The notes under the pieces: generated by a model
Seen by the model: only the letters and a program-made list of their open reading frames with translations
What the model was told of the DNA's origin: nothing
Databases searched by the model: none
Source: Rhododendron vialii
Taxonomy: Eukaryota > Streptophyta > Magnoliopsida > Ericales > Ericaceae
DNA length: 64,000 bases
Direction of reading: 5' to 3'
NCBI RefSeq assembly: GCF_030253575.1
Contig: NC_080569.1
Span: 2,066,001-2,130,000, forward strand
Program-made: the position numbers and the translations under genes
Shown here: piece after piece, positions 43,920 to 53,702 of the stretch
Numbering within the stretch: the first letter of the stretch is position 1
Layout of the letters: every line of letters starts with the position of its first letter

Positions 43920-44240
43920 CCGGCTTCAAAATCAGTTGATTGTGAATCTACGAATAATATAAGAGATTAAATTTTACACGGTTGTGCAGTGTGAAATGGT
44001 TCAATCTTTCAACTCACCGAACTGTACGCAACAAAGTATAATTATTAAAAACACTGAACACAACGGAGGCCGTATGAAATTTTCAGCCCCAGATGTAGGC
44101 GGGTGAATTGATGGTGCACTCATGTGCCCATTTTGTTCTTCCTCCTGCATTCCGGAACTATTTGCATTTGATCATCTCATCTTTGCTCTCACGTAGCGCA
44201 TGCGATCATTGTGTAATGTGCCACATCATATAATTAAGTT
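43920..44240. repeat. Conserved intergenic block, copy 4
   Basis: TTGTGAATCTACGAATAAT, TACACGGTTGTGCAGTGTG, ACACTGAACACAACGGAGG and CGATCATTGTGTAATGTGCC. It lies 3' of TNL6. Confidence 0.75.
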
Positions 44241-44334
44241 AAACAGTCCTAAAACTCGACATTAGTAGTTTATAAAACAAACAAAGAGATCTTTTTCCTG
44301 CCCTTAAGTACGTGGCCTCGACTGATTTCTCGGA

Positions 44335-45031
44335 CTAGAAATATCTGGATCCCTTGATTCTGAACTTTCTCTTTTCTTTTTCGATCGGCACCTCTGTAAT
44401 GTCCTCATAAATGAAATGAATCCCACACTTCTTCACTGTCAACAACGGCACTCTTTCCCACGGATTGGGAATTATCTCAATCTCCAATTCATCCCCGCCA
44501 TGGATTCCTCCGGAATTTAATGGGCGATGAAGGAGTATCATCTGATCTTGACCTTGATAGTTTATGAAAGGCACTAACCTGAACAGTGTAGGGTTGGCCA
44601 GTGTAGGTTTGTTACAGAAAATGTGAAATGGAAAACCTTTATCACGATATCCGTTGCTACTGAAAACTACACAAAAAGACCAGCCCACTATTCTCCGATT
44701 TTCCAGAGGCGGCACCACAAGGGAGAATTTTGACCCTGCACACTGGTACTCGAACCAATTGGGAACCTCATCCAATGGAAGAGAAATATTTGTATCGATA
44801 TTCAGTTCACTGCGTTCAGACCATCCCTGTTCCAACAGATCATGCATTAGTCGAGTACAAATTAAATTTCTTTTTCTTCACAGGATTCGTTTAAGTAAAA
44901 ATTCCACACAGGCTGATATATATCGGCAATACAAAGACGACAAATGGGATATTAGCAGTGTTATATTGATGCAATATATGCTTTATATCCCCTTTGGTTC
45001 TTTTGATATCTGTTATCCCACTGTGTGTGTG

Positions 45032-45084
<53 letters not shown>

Positions 45085-48000
45085 CTTATACTGGTGGAGT
45101 CTTTCTATAAAATTATTTACAGAATTGCACTTAGCCAACATATTGCATCCCCCAAAGGACATGCGTAGTCCAGCTTGCCAATTGAACTCAATAGGTATGT
45201 TTTCTAGTGATGTGCAGCAGCTTGCATCCACACGCAATATATTTACCGGAAGCTGTGGAAGTGATTGGAGCCTTCCACAATCATTCAATCGGAGGTCCTC
45301 CAAGCTAGCAAGGTCACTGAAACTATTTGGTATGCTACAAACATTGTTCCTTTCAAGTTCCAACAACTTTAACGAGCTCAACATTCCAATTCGGTCGGGC
45401 AGATGGGACAAATTGCAGTCATTCAAAAACAAGGCTTCCAAGGAAGCAAGGTTACAGATACTCTCCGGTAGGGTAAGTAAGCGGTTTCCATCAAGATTCA
45501 AAGTCTCCAACGAAATCAGCCTCCCAATTTCACTGGGCAGATGTGTCACATTGCTGTCATTCAAATGCAAACTCTTCAAGCGAGCAAGGTTGAGGATACT
45601 ATCTGGCAGGATACGTAAACTGTTTCCTTGAAGACCCAAAGTATCCAACGATATCAGCCTCCCAATTTCACTAGGCAGATGCAACAGATTGCAGCCTTCC
45701 AAAGTCAATCTCTTTAAGCGAGTAAGGTCGCAGATGCTATCCGGTAAGGTAGGCAAATTGTTTCCGCTAAGATCCAAAGTCTCCAACCGGATCAAATTCC
45801 CGACTTCATTTGGTAGACATGACAGATTGCAGTTTTCCATCCTCAAATCTTTTAAGCAACTTAAACCAAGTACATGGGAAGGTGACAAACCAATAGAATC
45901 CATTCTCTTTGTTTTGAAAATCCAAGATGAGAGGAATGGGGATTGGGATTTAGATGGTGATCCTTTGAATCCAGAAAATTTTCCGAGCATGGAGCAGCCA
46001 GAGAGATCAAGACTTTCGAGAGATTTCAACGTCAAAATGCTAGGGGGAAACTTCTGAAGTTTTTTACAGTTCTTCATATCTAGGATAACAAGTTTGTTGA
46101 GAAATCTAATAGATTCATCAACCTCTACCAACCTTACGCAATCATTAAGCAACAGTTCCTCAAGATTGTTGAGTCCAGAGAAGTCGGGGGTTTCAATCAG
46201 GTGATAGCAATAACTTAGGTAAAGGAATTTCAGTTTGACCAAGATCTGTCCAAAACAGAATGAGGAACGTTAATTTTTACATAACACAAAATGTGAGTGG
46301 TGTTTGAAAAAGGAAAAAATTAACGTCGTACCTTGGTTCCCTTCCATGCTTTTTTCAGGCTACTATAACGCAAGTCAAGAGTAACTAAATTCTCCATGTG
46401 CAGCTTTGACGGCAAACATTTCAATGGGAAGCCAATCCAACATAGCCACATTAGTCTTCTGGAGATATGTTCGTAACCTTTTCTGAGATGAACATAATCG
46501 AGACGAAGCAGCCACAATCTGTTCATCTTTTCAAATGCTTTTGAATTTACTTGGACCTCTTTCGGCTCATGAAAGTTTAGGAAGAGGCCTTCAACAGCTT
46601 CAGTGCCCTGATATGGAAAAAGCCAGTGGATAATGAGGAAAAAAGTTCACCTTCTTAAGAAAAAGAATATGTTTTATTTTAAGATAGTTAAGTTCATGTC
46701 TATATACTCTCAGAATTACAGCTTCAATGCACTGATACAGAAAAAGCCAGTCGATAATGAGGAAAAAAGTTCTCCTTGTTGAGAAAAAGAATATGTTTAT
46801 TCTAAGACAGCTACGTTCATGTCTATGTACTCTCAGAATTGCAAACACAAAATATAAACTGAGAGAATTGAAAAAGTGCATATGAATTGGAATTCTTGAA
46901 GTAGTTAAATAGCATATATCTAGAAAAGTTTCATGTCTTTGGAGCTCACCGTGCCATCTCTCAGCACTCCAAGAGCATCCTCATGATACCACAGTCTGCT
47001 CCGCCTCCCTGGGTCCCTAATAGATTCTTGTCGGACGATTTCTCTGCCCATGTCTCTAAGCAGATCATGCATCACAATTCGGTTAGGGTGATATTTTACA
47101 AGACACCGATCAGCTAGAACCTGAATCCCAATTTCTGCGTAAAAGTTGCAGCTTTCCAGTATTTTTACTGTAAAATTTTGATCTGTTCCAACAAAAAAAC
47201 ATGCCATATCTAGGAACAACTCCTTCACTTCCTTACTTAGCGAATCAAAACTTATCCTAAGTTTTCCTTGAACATCATCATCAGGGATTGTTCTTAACTT
47301 CGCTATTGCACTTCTCCATTGAGGTATGCTCTTGCCACAGAAAAAGGAACCCAAAACTTCAAGAGCTAATGGAAGCCCTCCAGCATAGTGCACAACTTGC
47401 TTTGAAAGGTCCAAATGGTCTTTTGTATGATGGTCTTCCTTAAAGCAATGCCACCTGAAGAGTTCAAGAGATTCGTCCTCGTTCAACTTCTCTGCTGCAT
47501 ATATCTCGTCCACTTTAAGAAACTTTAATGAAGAAATATCTCTTGTTGTTACGATAATCCTGCTTCCAACACCAAAGGAATCTCGATCTATGGCTAAATC
47601 TTTCAATTGTTGGACGTTATTCACATCATCAAGAATAACAAGAACCTTACGACAGAAAGCTCTCCGTTTTATAACCTCAATTCCTTGATGACAATTTCTT
47701 AAGTTATGAGTTCCACTTCTGAGTATATCCGAAAGAAGTTGCTCTTGTAAAACAACCGGACCATTCGTTTGCTTCGAAGTTTCACTAATATTTGCAAGAA
47801 AAGTGCAGCCTTCAAACTCATGTCGGACGAGATTATATAGCTTTTTAGCTATTGTTGTCTTACCAATTCCACCCATCCCCCATATAGCAACAATGCGAAC
47901 ATCATCTGTTTCCATTTTCAACAACAACTTGAGTTTTCCAAGGCGAGACTCTAGTCCAACTTCATGCCATGCAACATGTAGAAGTACATTATTTAAGTTA

Positions 48001-49865
48001 TTTTGGACCTCTTCAACGGCTTTTTGAATTAGATATGCTTCATCACTGCAAATTTGTACACACTATTAAAATAACAAAAATGCAAATCCTTTACCAAACG
48101 TAGAAAAGCCATGGCACTAGAACCACGCTAAGTTTGTCAAAAATGTAATCTTAGGTGAGGTAGTGAAGACCCTTCGACCTAGAAGCATGCACAAGCAGCA
48201 TAACAAAGGCTTGATCCTAGTCAAAATCAAGGTTGCAAAATCATGAATCGAATCTCGAATGGATCCTTTACCGAATCGTGAATCGAATCGTAAATCGTAA
48301 CGATTCGGTCCAAATTTTGAAAATACATTGGAAATTGTATCTTTGCACCTACATAATAAAGATACATTGTAACATTAAAAAATTTAAGTTTAGATTTATA
48401 TTAAAGTTTTGGATGATCACATGGTCTAATAGACTAATATGAAAGACACTTGTACATAAAAGGAAAATAAATACTATAGTAAAATGGGTACATAAATATA
48501 GATGTTAAAGATTCATTATAAAAATGAAAGCTTAGCCTCAACACAATAAAAGTTTGTAGCTTGGTAGGACAGTTCGAAGCTCTTAGTTCAGTCCCGGTCT
48601 ATGATTTATAGAGTACACGATTTAAAAAGATCGATTTGTGAGATAACACGTTCATATAGATATCATCCTCAACAATATTCACAGTTACTTGTGTAATTAC
48701 CATATTGTAACATTTCAAAGCCGTTGAGCGCATCTATTGACTCACACCAAAACATAATATGAAAACTTTACCAAAATAAAATACATAACTCATCGGTTTA
48801 AGTTTTCTTAGTTGTAAATAACTTTAGAGTGACTATTAAATCTTTAATAAGAATGAGGAAAAAAGGGTTAACATGCTCCGAATCAAAATAAATACCAATA
48901 TTAACAAATTATGCAAATGTAGTTTCATATTAGTCGAAAGCAACATTTATGATAAACCATGATTCACCAATAGATTCATAGCGTTTTTGCATGAATCGTG
49001 AATCGTATGATTCACCACCGATTCTATATAAACCTTGATTCACCTATATATTCCTATCGTTTTTGCATGAATCGTACAATTTTGACACCCATGGTCAGAA
49101 TAGCTATCTGTTGGCGAGAACAACCATCAAATAAGCCAAAGTTCTAAACAAATTACTTACCAAAAAAAAAATTCTAAGCAAATTCTCTCATCTGGTGCTG
49201 TAGCATTTCAAACTTGATGAACAGACTCGTTTTGAAATACTTTTAAGAGCAACATAAACCATATCATAATAAACTTCAAAAGTGTAGTCAAATTTACTCT
49301 AGCATCCCCAAATAAAGTTTCAGAGAGGTTGAGGGAAATACCCATTGGACACCTTTGGCAAATCCCAACCGGACAAATTGGCAACCTCAGTGAGAGCTTC
49401 CCTCCACTTCTTCACCCTGCCATCTGAACCCTCTTTAAAACGCTCTTCGTGCTTGGCAAATGCTTCTGCAAGACTCCCCTTCTGCGCTCGCACGTCTGAA
49501 GGCTCAACCCCATGAAAGATAGGAAAAACGATTTGTTGCAACTTCTTCCTGCACTCCATGATCTTCACAAGTTCGTCAAGGCACCACCGGGACGAGGCAT
49601 AATTTTTTGAGAGAACGACCAGCGAAATTCTTGACTCCTTAATTGCTTTCAGAAGTTCATCGCTAATATATTCTCCTCGCTTGAGCTCTTTGTCATCTAT
49701 GAATGTATGAAAGCCATGTCTCTCTAAAGCGGCTGAAAGGTGGCTGGTAAAATTTTTGCGGGTATCAACACCGCTGAAACTCAAGAAGACGTCATATTTG
49801 AATTGTGTTGCGATGGAGGAGGGCGAGGAAGAGGAAGAGGCTTGGTTTGCCCAAGCAGTGTCCAT
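44335..49865 (-). CDS. TNL6: TIR-NBS-LRR immune receptor
   Basis: Predicted exons are 49865-49342, 48045-46950, 46607-46332, 46245-45085 and 44826-44335; they join in phase into 1182 aa. The TIR starts MDTAWANQ and has YDVFLSF and [13 protein letters not shown] motifs GMGGIGKTT, VLVILDDV, GSRIIVTTRD, GLPLAL, FLDMACFF and MHDLLRDMG are intact; kinase-2 ends DDVNN rather than DDVDN. The LRR exon has four 46-residue modules. The post-LRR domain begins GWSERS and reads LPLDEVPNWF where the others have LPGDE. A late frame change replaces the KKKRKITDT tail by EKEKRKFRIKG. Intron 1 shares the 0.9-kb insertion of TNL2 and the first three exons are closest to TNL2, which points to a recent common ancestor. 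Confidence 0.88.
45032..45083. repeat. (GA)n microsatellite at the TNL6 LRR-exon donor
   Basis: About 50 bp of GA next to the exon 4 donor (AAG/GTTCTC), preceded by a short GTGTGTGTGT run. Together with TNL2 it is the longest of the four. Confidence 0.9.
48229..49094. mobile_element. 0.9-kb insertion in TNL6 intron 1 (same element as in TNL2)
   Basis: Starts AAGGTTGCAAAATCATGAATCG and is flanked by TCAAAATC and TCAGAATA. It is nearly identical to 10923-11849 apart from small deletions. Non-coding. Confidence 0.6.
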
Positions 49866-50545
49866 GGACCAAGCTCAAAGATGAATGATAGATGTAGACC
49901 TGTGCCTTTTCCAAGAGACAAGGGGTAGCCCTGTATACTTCTCTTCTTGTTAGGTGACTTGTTTGACTATACGAGATTCATACCCCTGTAGAAAGGGGGG
50001 AAATCAACTTTTAAAGAACATAAAAAAGAGAGAAGAAATATATTCTTCTCTCTCAACTCGCACAAAGTAAAAAGAATCAAATCAACTAAGAGAACTTTGG
50101 TGACGAAAACTATTTGATCGTGTGGCCTAGTGTTTGAAGCCTAGGGTTAGGAATTTGCTACCTCCCATGTCTCACTTTAGAAACCTTCAAGGTGTTATTA
50201 GCAGAAGTTACGATCAAAATCAGTACTTTCTCTCACTGTTGAAAACATATCCCAGTAGCCTACGTTCGATTCCTGAACCAACGCCAGCTGATTCTTCCCG
50301 AAAACGAACTTATAGAAAACCTTCTCAATTAAGCTCTCAAAAAACGCTGACAAAATAAAAGCAAAGATAGAGAAAGTAAATATTAAGCAGGACACCAAAA
50401 TCAAGCCGAGAGTGTTTAGAGTATCTCACAAAATCGCCGAGGTTGGAGTTATTAAGCAAAGAGTTGTTGCGTTGTCTTCCTTCGTGGGAGAAAAGCAAGA
50501 AATTCCCTGTAACAACGTAGGGCGGCATGAGAAACATCGATCTGA
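49866..50545 (-). promoter_or_regulatory. TNL6 upstream leader/promoter block
   Basis: Leader as in the paralogues, with the SINE-like remnant at 50118-50220. The TTTGACGTG motif is altered to TTTGATCGTG and the minus-strand W-box is lost. The GNFLLFSHEGRQ..GDFVRYS frame is open and begins with an in-frame ATG (MFLMPPYVVTGN). Confidence 0.45.
50118..50220 (+). mobile_element. SINE-like remnant upstream of TNL6
   Basis: GTGGCCTAGTGTTTGAAGCC (box A-like), then GGAATTTGCTACCTCCCATG and GGTGTTATTAGCAGAAGTTA. Antisense to TNL6, same position as at the other loci. Confidence 0.45.
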
Positions 50546-50712
50546 TTATGGTCGACGTCTTTACTTTACTCGAGAGGATTTGGGGTGGGATGGTCGCTTA
50601 AGGAAATCGATTCAGGATTATGTGCATGAAAATACAACGAAAATTCTTATTTTTTTTATTTTATAAGATAGATCATTTTTTAATAATATATTACGTTTAA
50701 TTTAAAAAATAA

Positions 50713-50933
50713 GTATTTCTTCCGTCCTAAAATATCCGTCCGGTCCGCAAGATGAAGACATAAAAATAATACTATTTTTGCAAGAAAAATTCAAATTTTT
50801 TTCAACAATTCACTAGATATCGATGAATTCTTTTAATTTATGAAAAAAGTTTGAATTTTTTCTTGAAAGAAATAGATTATTTTTGAGCCTTTATTTTGCA
50901 AACTGGACAAATATTTTGGGATGGAGATAGTAC
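50713..50933. mobile_element. Stowaway-like MITE
   Basis: GTATTTCTTCCGTCCTAAAATA at the left, inverted TATTTTGGGATGGAGATAGTAC at the right. TA target-duplication pattern. The interior resembles the 25531 element. Confidence 0.75.
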
Positions 50934-51328
50934 TTACTTATGTTTTGAATACTTACTTGTTAAACACCCCCCACAGTACTTTACCTCTTAACAGGAAGAA
51001 AAGGCTCTTAATCAGTTGTTTTATTTTTTCCATGTTTTAAAGCCCTGTTCCATACTTATTTTTTAAAAAGGCAATTTCAAGTTCAAAAATACTGTGTTTA
51101 CGTAAATAATTTTTTCAACAATATGAATCTTATTTGATAGATCTTATCAAAATCTTTTAGACGGGAAAAAAAATAAAAAATTATTTTTTATCTACATTAT
51201 TTTTAAATTTAAAAATATAAAATAAATATTTATTTTTTAAGAAGATGTTAAGAAACGGAGCCTAAAGTTGCATGAATGATCTATCAGTTGTTTTGTTTAT
51301 AGTATATTATCTGGATTGATCGAGCCAT
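50934..51328. other. AT-rich spacer
   Basis: No conserved frame. AAAATAAATATTTATTTTTTAAG and its partial inverse hint at another degraded MITE, but its ends are not clear. Confidence 0.35.
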
Positions 51329-51695
51329 GCTATCCGCACAGATTTTTGTGCACAGATTTTAATGTGGGGCTCATTACAGGTTCCATACAAATAATTCGAG
51401 CCGTTCATTAAATGTAAAACATTTTTTCAAGTGTCCACGCGAAAAATCAACTCAATCCGATATATAGAGAGGCTCGATCCAATCATCTAACTTTTCATTC
51501 ATATTTTAGGATAATGAAAAGTTAAATTATTGGATCAAGAGCCTATAGGTATCGGATTGAGTTGATTTTTTGCGGGAACCCTTGAAAAAATATTTTACAT
51601 TTTATGAGCGGCTCGGATCATAATTATGAGACCCATAGTGAATCCCACATGATGATCTGTGCATGATATGTGTATGAAAAATCTGTGTCAATAGA
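51329..51695. mobile_element. Foldback MITE, CCGTTCATTAAAT family, copy 4
   Basis: Contains GAGCCGTTCATTAAATGTAA, ATGAAAAGTTAAATTATTGG and GGTATCGGATTGAGTTG. Imperfect palindrome, ends weakly conserved. Confidence 0.65.
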
Positions 51696-51699
51696 CTTT

Positions 51700-52100
51700 C
51701 TGTCTTCAAAATCGGTTAATTGTGAATCTACGAATAAAGAAAAGAGATTAGTATTAAATTCTACACGGTTGTGCCGTGTGAAATGGTTCAATCTTCCAAC
51801 TCACCGGACTATACACAGCAAAGTACTTCGTCCGTCTTAATTCTTTAGATTCTTTTTGGGAGTCCGTGTCACTTTTTAATTAATAATATCTTAAAATTTA
51901 TAGTCTTTTAGGTGATTTTGAAAACATCGTTTAAAAGAGCTTATTAAAATCTATCAAATAATATCCATATTACATATAAATAGTATTACCAATTAAAAGT
52001 TATAGAGTAATTAATTTTTTATCCGATTAAGATAGAACGAGAGACAAAAGAATGGGGACAGAGGGAATAGTAAAATTAGTGAAAACACTGATCCGAGGCA
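51700..52100. repeat. Conserved intergenic block, copy 5, split by a MITE
   Basis: TTGTGAATCTACGAATAAAG and TACACAGCAAAGTA on the left, and AAATTAGTGAAAACACTGATCC on the right of the Stowaway-like element. The join matches the uninterrupted copies. Confidence 0.75.
51824..52072. mobile_element. Stowaway-like MITE with empty site in paralogous blocks
   Basis: CTTCGTCCGTCTTAATTCTTT at the left, inverted AAAAGAATGGGGACAGAGGGAA at the right, TA at both edges. Paralogous blocks read AAAGTAGAATCAGTG, so the insertion duplicated TA. Confidence 0.85.
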
Positions 52101-52436
52101 GAGGCAATATGAATTTCATTTTTGATATAGGTATAGATGTCTGATAAAAGTTGATTTTTCAACGTGAATACCCTAGTTTTGCAGACCCTACAAGATGAAC
52201 GGTTCAAATTACCGCAAATCAATGCACAATAGAGCCCACAAATGGCGGTGGCAGAAACCTCCGGAGACAAATTAATTCTTGTAGGGCCCCATAGATTTCA
52301 AAAAAGAACATGCATCAGTGCAAACAAAATTCCTTCCATTTTCTTTCAGGTAGCATTATACGTAAGAAACTGAATTCTACTTACTGACTGAACACATCAT
52401 GCAACCGGGTTCTTTCTCCTTGCGGATTAGTTTGGA

Positions 52437-53183
52437 GTCATGGAAAAATTCAGACACATCAAAAGAAAGAGAATAAAAGAAAACTTCATTTCATTTCATG
52501 GATTGGTAAAGTACATCACAATATTCACACTAATTAAGGACCTGGAAAACCCCCAAAAAATGTACAAATACTGTGATTTATTTAGGACTGATAACCGAAT
52601 CGATTCCTTAAGAGCTAGTAGTTCGTAATTGATCTGTTACATTTGCAAACCAAACTTGACTAACTCATTACCACACTCGTTCGGTTTGTTTATCTGCCCT
52701 AAATACCATACAAAAAGAGGAGACATATCAAACATATTGATTTCATGCCCTTTCATTCTCCTGACACAAAGGGAGTAGTCACAAGACTTGTGATTAAATG
52801 GAACCATCTCAAAACCAAGCCCTTTTGTTATTACTACCAATACTCTTGGCTTGCCCTTTAGCCCCTTGTTCAATCAAACACATGGCAACCTTCACATACC
52901 TGGCCTGCAGCCGAAATCCACCTTCGCCCCGTGCCTTAGCAACGGCTTCACGCTCTCTATTCCACCCTTGAACGCCGCCTGTGCAGTGGCATGCACCTGT
53001 TCTGGTCCCTCCCGTTGACCTTCGCCCCTTCGGCAATACAACTCTTCATCGCCGTCACGCCGATAATTCTCGCAGCATGTCGCTTAAATGCGATGAACCG
53101 TATAAACCCAAATGCCCCTTCTCCGCCGCTAAAGCGCAAGCGGTTTGCCCATCTTTTGTTGCAGCGGATCTCGTGAACATCAT
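52437..53183 (-). pseudogene. Truncated ankyrin-repeat pseudogene
   Basis: It matches the 3' part and 3' flank of the gene at 62243-62968. Recognisable pieces in broken frames are AMKSCIAEGAKVNGRDQN, VKVAMCLIEQGAKGQAK and KGLGFEMVPFN. About 35 bp are missing between two repeats and several frameshifts are present. It joins LRR-exon sequence directly at about 53183-53200. Confidence 0.85.
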
Positions 53184-53189
53184 TGAAGT

Positions 53190-53515
53190 CGGAAACATTA
53201 GTTGCGAAGTTGTTCTCAGCTACATATTGTCGTATTGCATCCCGGAGGGAACATGTATATTCCAGCTTGCCAGTTGAATTCAGTAGGTATGATTTCTAGA
53301 AATGTGCAGTAGCTGCATCCATATGGCATAAACTGACTGGAAGCTCTTTAAGTGATTGGAGCCTTCCCACAATTATTCAAGTAGAGTCTGTCCAAGCTAG
53401 AGGTCACTGAAACTATTTGGTAGGCTACAAACATTAAAATACTTTCAAGATCAAAACACGCTAACGACCTCAAGGTTCCAATTCCATGGGGCAGATGTGA
53501 CACATTACTGTCAGA
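53190..53515 (-). pseudogene. Relic of a TNL LRR-exon 3' end
   Basis: CCAGCTTGCCAGTTGAA, TCAGTAGGTATG, AGTGATTGGAGCCTTCC and GTCACTGAAACTATTTGGTA correspond to the end of the LRR exon of TNL3 and TNL4 (LERLYLSNC..LQSLPELP region). Frameshifts break it. It lies between the ankyrin piece and TNL7. Confidence 0.8.
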
Positions 53516-53702
53516 ACTATTTCCGAAAATGTCATTTTAAGACAATATTTATTTAGAACACCTAAACATACAAACACAACGAGTAAAAATGACAGAATAT
53601 GAAAATAATAAGAGTAGGAAAGATCATGAGAGTGAGAGGCGTGCAAAGAGGATTGTCTTAAAGCTAATATTCCTCCCCTCATGAATGTCCAACTGGAGTG
53701 TA

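Noticed and set aside
44654..45631. Plus-strand open frame of 325 codons
   Set aside because: It is antisense to the TNL6 LRR and post-LRR exons. Similar antisense frames over the LRR exons of TNL2, TNL3, TNL4 and TNL7 arise from LRR codon composition.
50934..51250. A further MITE around AAAATAAATATTTATTTTTTAAG
   Set aside because: Inverted words are short and AT-rich, no convincing ends or duplication.
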